Source of the DNA: Sphingomonas sp. SCN 67-18
Lineage (GTDB): Bacteria; Pseudomonadota; Alphaproteobacteria; Sphingomonadales; Sphingomonadaceae
Direction of reading: 5' to 3'
Assembly: GCF_001724715.1 (NCBI RefSeq)
Contig: NZ_MEFG01000006.1
Coordinates: 1 to 60,344, forward strand
DNA length: 60,344 nucleotides
The notes under the pieces are model-generated. The model did not search any database, was not told where the DNA came from, and was given only the letters and a program-made list of their open reading frames with translations. The number at the start of each line of letters is the position of its first letter. Positions within the stretch are counted from its first letter, which is position 1. Both the position numbers and the translations under genes were made by a program. Shown piece after piece: positions 27,999-36,611 of this stretch.

Positions 27999-28013
27999 TG
28001 CCGGGCGCGCCAC
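27999..28013 (+). other. Putative attR, copy of the tRNA-Arg 3' end
   Basis: Exact 15-base direct repeat of 24291-24305 (TGCCGGGCGCGCCAC). With the tRNA copy it brackets a 3.7-kb segment that holds only virB-type genes and decayed DNA, as expected for the scar of an integrative element. No integrase gene remains. Confidence 0.6.
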
Positions 28014-28197
28014 CCATTGCGCACATGTCGGGCGCACTCAGGACAGCTTCCGACCAGCCTCATCGGGGGCAAGGTCATGGGTGCGCCGACCAACCATAAA
28101 GTCGATCTCCGAACATCGCCCGCACCGGATCCGACCCCGCTCTCACCCCGCCTTGCGCGGTCCCGTTCCCTTCCATCGCCCCGGCCGCAACCGAGGT

Positions 28198-29694
28198 TCA
28201 ACGGCGCGTCCGGATGATGATATTCTTCAGGTCCGCATATTTCTCAATCGCGTGGAACGAGCGATCCCGCCCGAACCCGGATTCCCTGAACCCGCCATAG
28301 GGCAATTCGACAACCGGTCCCGTTCCGCCGTTCACGTTGATGTTGCCGGCCACGATCCTGCGGGCGGCATACATGACCGTGTCGATGTCGCTCGACCATA
28401 TCGAAGCGCCCAGGCCGTAACAGCTGTTGTTCGCCATCGAGACCGCCTCGTCTATGGTGTCGAACTTGAACAACGACAGCACCGGCCCGAAAACCTCCTC
28501 CCGCGCCAGCGCACTATGTTCAGCCACGTCGGTCGCTACGGTCGGTCCAAGATAATAGCCTTCTTCAGGCACCGCCGCCTTGCGCCCGTCCATTTCCAGC
28601 GTGGCGCCGTCGGCTTCAGCCTTTGCGATGTGGCTGCAGATCATGTTGCGCTGCTTTTCATTCACGATCGGGCCGAGCTGGGTCGCAATGTCGAGCGGAT
28701 TGCCGATCTTCAAGGCCGCGGTCCGGGCCTTCACCGCATCAAGCAGCTCGTCAAAAACGGCACGCTGGACGAGCATGCGGCTGGGCGCTTCGCAAACCTG
28801 CCCCTGATTTGAAAACATGAAGGCGACAGACGCGGCCGCTGCATCCGCGATGCTCTGCGTGTCCGCCATCACGATGTTCGCGCTCTTCCCCCCAAGTTCC
28901 AGGCTCACCCGCTTCAGGTTGGAGCTGGCGGCGGCTTTCAATATCGCCCTGCCCGTCGTTCCTGAACCCGTGAAGGCCACGCAGTCGACGTCGGGGTGAT
29001 GCGCCAGCGCGGCGCCGACGCTGCCGTCGCCGGTGACGACCTGGACAACCCCCGGCGGCATCCCGGCCTCCTGGGCCAGCTCCGCGATCCGCAGGCAGAC
29101 CAGCGACGCCTCCTCGGAAGGCTTGATGATGACCGAATTGCCGGTGACCAGCGCCGGCCCCAGCTTCCACGCGCCGATCATCGCCGGCGCGTTCCATGGC
29201 AATATGGCCGCCACCACGCCAAGCGGCATGCGCGCGATGATCGCGCTCAGCCCGTCTTCCAGCACCACGGATTCATCGTACAGCTTGTCCGCCGTCTCCG
29301 CGTACCAGCGATAGGCGTCTATGGCGAAACCGAGGTCAAGCGCCCACGCATGTTCCACGGGTTGCCCCTGGTCCCGCGTCTGCAAAACCGCCAGCCGCAA
29401 TCGTTCCGCCTCGATCAGTTCGGCCCAGCGCAACAGGATGCGCTTGCGTTGCTTGGGCGGCATGCCCTGCCAGCTCCGCCGCTCGAACGCCTGCCGCGCC
29501 GCGCGCACCGCGCGGTCGACATCCTGCTCGTCACAATCGGGAATATGCGCGAGTATCGACCGGTCGAGAGGCGAGACGACCTCCCTTACCCTGCCCGATG
29601 CGGCATCGCAGCGCTGTCCGTCGATGATAATCCTCGTCGCCGGCACGGGGGCATGGGCGATGGCGTCGATATTTTCCTGCGTCAGTTCCATCAC
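28198..29694 (-). CDS. NAD(P)-dependent aldehyde dehydrogenase
   Basis: Oxidises an aldehyde to its acid; 498 residues, full length. The general-base Glu is in LELGGKSANIV and the nucleophile Cys in FSNQGQVCEAPSRM near residue 300; ILPWNAPAMIGAWKLGPAL and EEVFGPVLSLFKF are typical of the gamma-aminobutyraldehyde/betaine-aldehyde group. As the last gene of the leftward catabolic cluster, it could take the aldehyde made from amine oxidation; the substrate is inferred, not shown. A 173-base gap precedes it. Confidence 0.92.
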   Translation of the reverse strand: MMELTQENIDAIAHAPVPATRIIIDGQRCDAASGRVREVVSPLDRSILAHIPDCDEQDVDRAVRAARQAFERRSWQGMPPKQRKRILLRWAELIEAERLRLAVLQTRDQGQPVEHAWALDLGFAIDAYRWYAETADKLYDESVVLEDGLSAIIARMPLGVVAAILPWNAPAMIGAWKLGPALVTGNSVIIKPSEEASLVCLRIAELAQEAGMPPGVVQVVTGDGSVGAALAHHPDVDCVAFTGSGTTGRAILKAAASSNLKRVSLELGGKSANIVMADTQSIADAAAASVAFMFSNQGQVCEAPSRMLVQRAVFDELLDAVKARTAALKIGNPLDIATQLGPIVNEKQRNMICSHIAKAEADGATLEMDGRKAAVPEEGYYLGPTVATDVAEHSALAREEVFGPVLSLFKFDTIDEAVSMANNSCYGLGASIWSSDIDTVMYAARRIVAGNINVNGGTGPVVELPYGGFRESGFGRDRSFHAIEKYADLKNIIIRTRR

Positions 29695-29867
29695 CGCTCC
29701 GTCTGGCAGAAAGGGCGATCATCAAGCATTGCTTTCATGACGCCGCGCCCCGCACCTCGATTGAAACATTTTCCGTGGGGCCGGATCATTGCCGTAAATG
29801 CCCCCGATCCGCGATAGACATGTCGCGCTGTGCCCGCAGAACCCGCTCCGCCGCCCGTTCCAGGGCG

Positions 29868-30776
29868 CTACCCCTTGTCGGGAAGGCTGTTCAGCCTGCT
29901 GTTCAGTTCGGCGGCTTCATCGGGCGTCCAGCGCCTGAACCCTTCTCCGGTCTTGATCCCCAGCCTGCCCTGTTCCACCAGCGCGACCAGCAGCGGCTGG
30001 GGGCTCGTGCTCCGGTCAAGGTCGGGCAGGATGACCTTGTGGATGTCCAGCGTCAGATTCAGGCCCACCAGGTCGGATTGCTCCAGCGTCCCCATCATCG
30101 CCAGGCGGCTGCCGAAACTGTTGCGGATGACGAAATCCACAGTCTCGGCGTCGCAAACGCCATTTTGCACCAGCGCGATCGCCTCGCGCTTCAGCGCGTG
30201 CTGCATCCGGTTGCCGATGAAGCCGGGAATGTCCTTGCGCACATGCACCGGCTTCTGCCCGATGGATTCAAGCAGGATCATCATCGTATCGACCGTCGCC
30301 ATCGCGGTGCGCTCGCTCTGCACCACCTCGACCAGCCTCACCTTGTAGGGCGGGTTCCAGAAGTGCGCGCCCACGACGCGGGACTGGTCAGCAACCAACG
30401 CGCCAATGTCGCGGATCGGAATGACGGACGTGTTGGTCGCCAGAATGGCGTCGGCGGCACAGATCTGCCCAAGCTCGGCGAAGATCGACTGTTTGAGCTC
30501 AAGATTCTCGTTCACCGCCTCGATGACCAGCAAGGCTCCCGCCACAGCGGATAAATCGGGTGAAAGCTGGAACAGCACCGCGTTCCAGTTTGCGCCCGCA
30601 AGGTCCGCCAGCGCCCGCAGCTCGCCCGCTATCGCGTCGCGCCGCGGCGCGGACGGCTCGACCAGCGTCACCCTGTGGCCCGCGGCCAGAAAGAGGTGCG
30701 CGATCGCAACCCCCATTCTGCCGCCGCCGACAATGCCGACCGGCCAGTCAGCCAGCGGTAAATCCTCCGTCGACAT
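29868..30776 (-). CDS. 3-hydroxyacyl-CoA dehydrogenase family protein
   Basis: 302 residues with an NAD-binding domain (GIVGGGRMGVAIAHLFLAAG), the conserved ATNTSVIPI and GAHFWNPPYKVRLVEVV blocks, and the C-terminal helical domain (IPGFIGNRMQHALKREA). The short single-dehydrogenase form with HFWNPP resembles carnitine 3-dehydrogenase and L-gulonate dehydrogenase-type enzymes as much as fatty-acid enzymes, so the substrate need not be a CoA ester. Its start overlaps the SDR gene by 29 bases. Confidence 0.88.
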   Translation of the reverse strand: MSTEDLPLADWPVGIVGGGRMGVAIAHLFLAAGHRVTLVEPSAPRRDAIAGELRALADLAGANWNAVLFQLSPDLSAVAGALLVIEAVNENLELKQSIFAELGQICAADAILATNTSVIPIRDIGALVADQSRVVGAHFWNPPYKVRLVEVVQSERTAMATVDTMMILLESIGQKPVHVRKDIPGFIGNRMQHALKREAIALVQNGVCDAETVDFVIRNSFGSRLAMMGTLEQSDLVGLNLTLDIHKVILPDLDRSTSPQPLLVALVEQGRLGIKTGEGFRRWTPDEAAELNSRLNSLPDKG

Positions 30777-31551
30777 ACATCACCTGTCCCGTGCAGAATG
30801 CCGATGCGTCCGTCAGCAGATACAGCGCCATGCCCATAAGGTCCTCGACCTCACCCAGGCGGCCGAGCGGAATCCGCGACAGCGATCTTGCCGCCGTCGC
30901 GCGGCCAAGCTCGTCATCGCCGAACATCCAGCTCGTCAGGTTGGACCGGAATACCGTGGGCGCGATCGCATTGACGGTGATTCCATAGCGCGCCCACTCG
31001 GTCGCCAGCACGCGGGTCAGCGCGTCGGTCGCGCCCTTGGACGCGCAATAGCCGGTATATCCCGATATGTTGCCATGACGGCCCCGGACGGATGACATCA
31101 TCACCATCTTCCCGCGCACGTCATTCTTGATCCAGTGCGCGCCCACCGCCTTGGCCGCCAACCAGGCGCCGCGGACATTGGCATCCATCACGGCCTGCCA
31201 GTCCTCATAGGGCATGTCCTGGATATAGCCGGGCTTGTTGTAGCCCGATGCGATGACAAGCTGGTCCAGCCGCCCATATGCATCAAGCGCGGCATCCCGC
31301 ATCGCCTCGACATCGTCCAGCGTGTCGGGCCGGCGGCAAATGGTTACGGCCTTCCCGCCAAGGCTGCGCACCTCCTCCGCAACCTCTTCGAGCTTGCCCG
31401 AAGACCCGGCCGCGAGCGTGAGATTCCCCCCCAGCGCGCCCAACGTCAGGGCAACCGCCCGGCCGAAAGATCCGGTCGCCCCCGTGATCAATGCAGATTT
31501 GCCGCGAACCTCGAATTGATGGAGCGGGTTGCGGAGCGTTTCAGATATCAA
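30748..31551 (-). CDS. Short-chain dehydrogenase/reductase
   Basis: Classical SDR of 267 residues: cofactor loop TGATGSFG, N-N-A-G position changed to ASGYN, catalytic Ser in MMSSVRG, and YTGYCASKG with Tyr and Lys. The end AFCTGQVMYVDGGFTAG is standard. It would oxidise an alcohol or reduce a ketone. Sits 3 bases after the cupin gene and overlaps the next dehydrogenase, so it is part of the tight 33.5-29.9 kb operon. Confidence 0.92.
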   Translation of the reverse strand: MISETLRNPLHQFEVRGKSALITGATGSFGRAVALTLGALGGNLTLAAGSSGKLEEVAEEVRSLGGKAVTICRRPDTLDDVEAMRDAALDAYGRLDQLVIASGYNKPGYIQDMPYEDWQAVMDANVRGAWLAAKAVGAHWIKNDVRGKMVMMSSVRGRHGNISGYTGYCASKGATDALTRVLATEWARYGITVNAIAPTVFRSNLTSWMFGDDELGRATAARSLSRIPLGRLGEVEDLMGMALYLLTDASAFCTGQVMYVDGGFTAG

Positions 31552-31554
31552 GAT

Positions 31555-31896
31555 CTATTCCTCCGCGATGACGACCAGCATGGTGGCGACATCATTTGTG
31601 TGGTTCAAAATCGAGCGCTGCTCGCCGGGCGGGATCATGCAGCTGTCATTCTTTTTCAGGATGTCGGCCGATCCGTTCGTCCCGATCGTGATTTCGCCGG
31701 ACAAAAGAAAATAGAAGCGTACACGGGGGCTCGCCTTCATCTGGGCGCCGCCGCCGGGCAGGAAATGCGAGACGCCGCAAATCAGCGCCCCGCCCTGCGG
31801 CTCCTCGCCCACGGGCGGGAACAGGCGCAGGCCGTGCATCCCGAAATGGTCGGCCGCATCATAGGACCGGGCATCTTCAAATCGCATTATCCGCAC
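31555..31896 (-). CDS. Small cupin-domain protein
   Basis: 113 residues forming one cupin barrel: FLPGGGAQMKASPRVRFYF then LLSGEITIGTNGSADIL and CMIPPGEQRSI. The classical first cupin motif with two histidines is absent (AQMKAS in its place), so metal binding in the usual way is doubtful. It may bind or isomerise a small intermediate or stabilise a partner. Tightly packed between a cyclase gene (4 bases) and the SDR gene (3 bases). Confidence 0.8.
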   Translation of the reverse strand: MRIMRFEDARSYDAADHFGMHGLRLFPPVGEEPQGGALICGVSHFLPGGGAQMKASPRVRFYFLLSGEITIGTNGSADILKKNDSCMIPPGEQRSILNHTNDVATMLVVIAEE

Positions 31897-31900
31897 GCCT

Positions 31901-32701
31901 TCAGCCCCTCTCGAAGGCGAAGCGCCGATCCGGGTCGATGACGGCCACCACGCGGATGCCGGAGCCGTCGCCCTCCGGCCACCGCCACGGAAAGGCCATG
32001 AACGTGCAACGCTTCCCGGTCACCAGGTCGAGATCGCCCCCGACATTCTCGATGCCGGGGATGCCGTTCAACAGCATCACCTTGTGCGCCGGTTCCCACA
32101 GCGGGAAATCATCCGCGATATCGCGCCCGGTATGTGCGCGATACTCGTCGATCAGCCAGGGGTGGGAAGGCCCGGTGCCATGATCCACCAGCTTGGTGCC
32201 CAGCGGATGGTCGAGCGCCTGCACGTCTATGCCGACCAGCTTGACCTGCCGCTCGACCAGCCACTCGGCAGCCTCCTTGTACAGCCCTGGGGAGTATAGG
32301 AAATAATCGTCATTATCGCCGAACAGATGGTGGCTGCCGGTGTTGATCATCACGATATCGCCAGGCTCGATCCTCGGCTCGGCCGCCTCCAGATCCGCCG
32401 GGGTAATGACCTCCCATTTCCCCTTGGGAATCGAAACCGCGACGCCGGTACCAAAGAAGCGCCACGGCTCGAAATCGGTGATCGTGCCCGTGTTCGCGGT
32501 GACATGGTTCGGCGCATCCATATGGGTGCCCCGGTGCATGATCCCTTCCATCTGCTGAACGTAGATGCCGTCCTTTGAAAGGAACTTCAGGGTGCGGAAC
32601 TCAAGGTTGGAGCTCGACGGCCACTGGGGCATCCCATGGCCCCACGCGACGGAAAGGTCATAATATCGCAGGCCGTTGGCGCCGACTAATTCACCTGGCA
32701 T
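31901..32701 (-). CDS. Cyclase-family metal hydrolase, canonical motif
   Basis: 266 residues of the PF04199 family, which includes kynurenine formamidase and isatin hydrolase. The metal motif is intact: HRGTHMDAPNH with His56, His60, Asp62 and His66. These enzymes open cyclic or linear amides and imides. It overlaps the paralogous upstream gene by 16 bases. In this setting it may hydrolyse an amide or lactam formed from the amine substrate (inference). Confidence 0.9.
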   Translation of the reverse strand: MPGELVGANGLRYYDLSVAWGHGMPQWPSSSNLEFRTLKFLSKDGIYVQQMEGIMHRGTHMDAPNHVTANTGTITDFEPWRFFGTGVAVSIPKGKWEVITPADLEAAEPRIEPGDIVMINTGSHHLFGDNDDYFLYSPGLYKEAAEWLVERQVKLVGIDVQALDHPLGTKLVDHGTGPSHPWLIDEYRAHTGRDIADDFPLWEPAHKVMLLNGIPGIENVGGDLDLVTGKRCTFMAFPWRWPEGDGSGIRVVAVIDPDRRFAFERG

Positions 32702-33540
32702 GTCAGATCCCCCTGGGAGTCGGTGTCAGGGCCGCGGCCCGATTCAATCTGGCAGGATCCATCGGCGTCGATGAACGCGACAAGGCGCACGATGCAGCCG
32801 TCGCCGCGCTCGAACCGCCACGGCATGGCATGGAATGTCGCGCGCTTCCCTGCCAGGGCCTGCAACTGCCCGCCCGCATTCTCGATGGTCGGCACGCCGG
32901 CCGCCAGCAACAGGCGATGGGCCGGCATCCACCGGGGAAAATCCGCCTTGGCATCGCGCCCCGTCATATTCTGATAATGTTTCGGCAACCGCCGGATCAG
33001 CGGTCCGCCGCGATGCGCGGCCAGCGATGTCGCCATCGGGTGGTCGACCGCGGCGGTATCGACGCCGACCAGCTTCACCTTTCGGTCGATCAGCCACTGG
33101 GCGGCGCTGACATCCAGGCCCGGCGCTTCCCCGAAATATTCCATGCTGTCGGAATAGCGGGCGTGCCAGCCCGTGCAGATGAACACCATGTCCCCGTCCC
33201 GCACGCGCCCGCCGGCTGCATCGAGATCAGCCGCCATGACCAGCTCCCAGCGCCCTTTCGGCACGTCGAGCACAATGCCGTTGCCGAAAAAATGATCGAG
33301 CGGCAGCTGCGCGACGTCCGCGCCGCCCTGGATCATGTTGATCGGCGCATTGACGTGGGTGGACGTCTGCATGTTGGCGGTGATGTGCTGGCTCAGCACC
33401 CCGTCGCGCGCATGATAGACGCCGCGCCTGATCATTATGTCGGCATCGCCGGGCCATATCGGCGTCCCGTGCCCCCACGGGTGGCTCAACTCGTAGATGT
33501 GCAGGCCGGAAATCGGGTCCCGGGTCGGTTGGTCTGTCAT
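32686..33540 (-). CDS. Cyclase-family paralogue with altered metal motif
   Basis: 284 residues, clearly homologous along its length to the next gene (shared PWGHGTPIWP-like opening, VPKGRWELV, VKLVGVD, ENAGG near the end). The active-site segment reads NMQTSTHVNAPIN: the canonical first His, Asp and last His are Gln58, Asn64 and Asn68; only His62 stays. It may be a non-catalytic partner of its neighbour or use a different chemistry. The start MTDQPTRD was preferred to an upstream in-frame ATG. Confidence 0.85.
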   Translation of the reverse strand: MTDQPTRDPISGLHIYELSHPWGHGTPIWPGDADIMIRRGVYHARDGVLSQHITANMQTSTHVNAPINMIQGGADVAQLPLDHFFGNGIVLDVPKGRWELVMAADLDAAGGRVRDGDMVFICTGWHARYSDSMEYFGEAPGLDVSAAQWLIDRKVKLVGVDTAAVDHPMATSLAAHRGGPLIRRLPKHYQNMTGRDAKADFPRWMPAHRLLLAAGVPTIENAGGQLQALAGKRATFHAMPWRFERGDGCIVRLVAFIDADGSCQIESGRGPDTDSQGDLTCQVN

Positions 33541-33603
33541 TCCTTGGCTCCTCGGCGCACCTTGAGCGATGGGGAGGATCAAGCCCAATGACAAATAGGC
33601 GAA

Positions 33604-33660
33604 TTCCAATACATTATCTTTATGGGCGCAACGTCGCCGCGAACCGCCACAATATTGGAA
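33604..33660. promoter_or_regulatory. Spaced inverted repeat upstream of the cyclase operon
   Basis: TTCCAAT at 33604-33610 and ATTGGAA at 33654-33660 are exact complements 43 bases apart, in the 242-bp gap between the LysR gene and the cyclase operon. This is where an activator site for the operon would be expected. Evidence is position only. Confidence 0.3.
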
Positions 33661-33782
33661 ACGATCGCGATGATGCGATCGGGATGATGAACTTCTGAAA
33701 AAAGCGGACGATTATCGGATGATATTCATCGCCGGTCTGGGCGCGTGCCCCTTGCCGTCATCCCGCGGCACGGCCGCGCCGG

Positions 33783-34685
33783 TCACGATCCGCGAGTTAC
33801 ATTGAACATCATGTGCAGATGTTCGACGAACCGGTCGATCGCCAGCGATCCCCTGAACTGGGATCGCATGGCGATGCCTGCCGTATAATCCCAGATGGGA
33901 CGGTCCACTTTCAGGGCCACAAGGTCGTTGCCGATCCGGCTGCTCAGCAACGGCTCGGCAAGGCAGGCTATGAATTCCCCACTGGCCAGCATTTCGCAGA
34001 CGAACCCCACCGAAGGCGATTCCAGCGAAATGATCGGCGCGTCCACCCCCTGTCCGGTGAAGAAGGACGCGACACGCCGCCGGCCGATCAGGTCATCTTT
34101 CAGATAGGCCCATGGAAATGCAGCAAGATCCTGGGCGGAAACGCTTTCCCTCGCCGCAAGAGGATGTTGCTTGCTGGCCATCACGACATGCTGGATCGGC
34201 AAAAGTTCATCCTGCTGAATCTCGGGATGGTCGGGAAAATCCAGCGATCCGCAGAACATGTCGATGGCGCCGGAAAGCAATGCCGGCAGCATCGTCGTGA
34301 TGGTTCCCTGGCTGACGGAAAAGCGGACATCGGGCCAGCGCTTCCGAAACCGGCCGATGGCCAGCGGCAGGAAATGCGCTATCCAGATCGGCCCGGCGCC
34401 GATCTGGATCAGGCCGGAAGCCCCGCCGCGCATCGCATCGATCTCGGCCAGCGCGTGCCGGTAATCCTGGTGCATCCGCTTGGCATATTGATACAGCAGC
34501 TCGCCGAACGCCGTCGGCACCATGCCGCTCGGCAGCCGTTCGAAAAGCTTGACCCCCAACTCGTCTTCCAGGGCCTTGAGGCTGCGGGTCAGCGCCGGCT
34601 GGGTGATGCTCACATCATCCGCTGCGGCGGTCACGCTCCTCCGCTCAAAGGTCGCTATGAAATGCCGCAGGGATCGAGAGATCAT
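33783..34685 (-). CDS. LysR-family regulator of the catabolic cluster
   Basis: 300 residues: N-terminal helix-turn-helix (SVTAAADDVSITQPALTRSL) and a ligand-binding domain (LIQIGAGPIWIAHFLPLAI onward). LysR proteins within degradation clusters usually respond to a pathway intermediate. It is 22 bases after the ThDP-enzyme gene and before the cyclase operon, all in the same direction, which is unusual for LysR genes that often stand divergent. Confidence 0.92.
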   Translation of the reverse strand: MISRSLRHFIATFERRSVTAAADDVSITQPALTRSLKALEDELGVKLFERLPSGMVPTAFGELLYQYAKRMHQDYRHALAEIDAMRGGASGLIQIGAGPIWIAHFLPLAIGRFRKRWPDVRFSVSQGTITTMLPALLSGAIDMFCGSLDFPDHPEIQQDELLPIQHVVMASKQHPLAARESVSAQDLAAFPWAYLKDDLIGRRRVASFFTGQGVDAPIISLESPSVGFVCEMLASGEFIACLAEPLLSSRIGNDLVALKVDRPIWDYTAGIAMRSQFRGSLAIDRFVEHLHMMFNVTRGS

Positions 34686-34707
34686 CGGCAGTATCTACAC
34701 GAAATAC

Positions 34708-36351
34708 TCATGCCGGGTGAACCCTGCGCGTAAACATCAGCGGATGGGGGTTGGGCATCGGCGATACGTTGACCTCGATCAGCACCGGCCCGTCGCGTGT
34801 CAATGCTTCCCGGACAAGCCGGGCCAGCCCCTCGGGGGAATCGGTACGCATGGCGGCCATGCCGAAACTCTCCGCCAGGCGCACGAAATCCGGGTTGTGG
34901 AGGTCGGACGAAATATAGCGCGCGCCGAACTGCTCCTTCTGGATCCGCCGCACATTCCCGAAAGCCCCGTCGTTGAATATCACCGCGATGACATCGATTC
35001 CAAAGTGCATCGCCGTCGAAAGCTCCTGGCAATTGAACATGAAGCCGCCGTCGCCGCCAATATAGACGACAGGCTTGTCCGGCATCGCGACCTTGGCGCC
35101 AAGCGCGGTCGGATAGCCGTAGCCGAGCGTTCCCTGATAACCCGGCTGGATGACGCTGCGGGGCCGATATGCCGGAAAGCCGAACCATGAATAGAAATGA
35201 AGCTGCGTCACGTCGAAACAGAAAACCGTGTCGTCCGGCACCGCGCTGCGGATGGCCCGGGTGTAATCCCGCTGCGGCTGCAACAGGTCGCCATAATGCT
35301 TTTCCGTGGCCGCCTTCCGCTCCGTCCAGATCTCCAGCCGCGATTCGCGCGGCGCGGCCCGCTGTTCCAGCACGGCCAGCATCGCCCCGGTCACCGCCTC
35401 TGCGCCGCCGACGATGGTGACGTCCGATGCCTTGGGAAGCGCTGCCTGAACCGGGTCGATATCCACCCGGATGATCTTCACCGAGCCGTCACAGCCCCAG
35501 TCGAGCAAGGGATGCAAAAAGCGGGTCCCGATCGCCAGCGCGACGTCCACCGTCCGCCAGACATCGTTCGCCACCTGCATGTTCTGGGCAAGCGGATGCC
35601 GCGCATCCATCGCGCCCAGCGCGTGCGGGGTCATAAACACGGGAGCCTGAAGACGCTCGGCAATCGCCAGCAGCGCTTTCTCCGCGCCCCAGATGCCGCC
35701 GCCGACGAAGATTGCGGGGTTGGCGGCATTCGCCAGCAAATCCGCCGCGGCGCTGATCGCATCGTCATCCAGCGCCGCCGCCTGCACCGGCTGGGGGGCG
35801 GCCCCCGCGCCGGTCCCGGGCGCAATTGGCTGCGCCGCGATATCCATCGGTATCTCGACCGCAACCGGCCGCCGCCGTCCGGTCTGTAACTGCTCGAACG
35901 CCTCCTGCATCACCGGCCCCACCTGGTCGGTCGATGCGATATGCCCCTGCCATTTGGTGACGGAGGCAAGCGCCGTCAGCTGGTTGGGAATTTCGTGGAG
36001 AACGCCCAGCCCGCCGCCGATCAGCGCCGACGGGATCTGCCCCGTCAGGGCCAGCACGGGCGCGTTGCACGCATAGGCGGTGGACAGCGCGGCCATGGTG
36101 TTCAGCACGCCGGCCCCCGGCACCACCAGCGACGTTCCAACCTCGCCGCTGGCCTGCGCATAGCCGAACGCCATATAAGTCGCCGCCTGCTCATGGCGCG
36201 TGTGGACGACGCGGATTGAATCCGTTTCGCGATAAAGCCCGTCGAATATGTAATCCAGCTGCAAGCCGGGAAGGCCGAACACCGTCGTCACGCCATGGTC
36301 CTTCAGCGCGCCGACAACCGCCGATCCGCCCGTTCTCTGATGATCGACCAT
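34708..36351 (-). CDS. Thiamine-diphosphate-dependent decarboxylase/carboligase
   Basis: 547 residues in three domains of the acetolactate synthase superfamily. Catalytic Glu in VVHTRHEQAATYMAFG; the ThDP-binding GDGGFMFNCQEL to FNDGAFGNVRR block is complete. No FAD-specific features stand out. Members near catabolic genes decarboxylate 2-oxo acids (for example guanidino-oxopentanoate or phenylpyruvate-like acids) or cleave C-C bonds. The product would be an aldehyde, fitting the aldehyde dehydrogenase in the cluster. A 260-bp gap without a gene follows upstream (36352-36611). Confidence 0.88.
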   Translation of the reverse strand: MVDHQRTGGSAVVGALKDHGVTTVFGLPGLQLDYIFDGLYRETDSIRVVHTRHEQAATYMAFGYAQASGEVGTSLVVPGAGVLNTMAALSTAYACNAPVLALTGQIPSALIGGGLGVLHEIPNQLTALASVTKWQGHIASTDQVGPVMQEAFEQLQTGRRRPVAVEIPMDIAAQPIAPGTGAGAAPQPVQAAALDDDAISAAADLLANAANPAIFVGGGIWGAEKALLAIAERLQAPVFMTPHALGAMDARHPLAQNMQVANDVWRTVDVALAIGTRFLHPLLDWGCDGSVKIIRVDIDPVQAALPKASDVTIVGGAEAVTGAMLAVLEQRAAPRESRLEIWTERKAATEKHYGDLLQPQRDYTRAIRSAVPDDTVFCFDVTQLHFYSWFGFPAYRPRSVIQPGYQGTLGYGYPTALGAKVAMPDKPVVYIGGDGGFMFNCQELSTAMHFGIDVIAVIFNDGAFGNVRRIQKEQFGARYISSDLHNPDFVRLAESFGMAAMRTDSPEGLARLVREALTRDGPVLIEVNVSPMPNPHPLMFTRRVHPA

Positions 36352-36611
36352 CTACCGCTACTCCCCTGTTCAGCTCATCATTCGCGCCACGGCAAGGTCC
36401 GGGCATGATGAAAATATGATTGCTATCGGTCCGCTCTTCATCGGAAGAGCTCATGCTTCGTGTCACTGGAAAATCAGGATATCGGGGCCAGGCAAGACGG
36501 CGCCTCCGCAACCGGACGATCCGTTTCGCGCGCAAGCGGGCCCCGATCCGTCCGGGTGAACGCGGCCGCTCCGTAAAGCCCGCCGCGTCCACCCGCCTCC
36601 CCCCGGAACGG

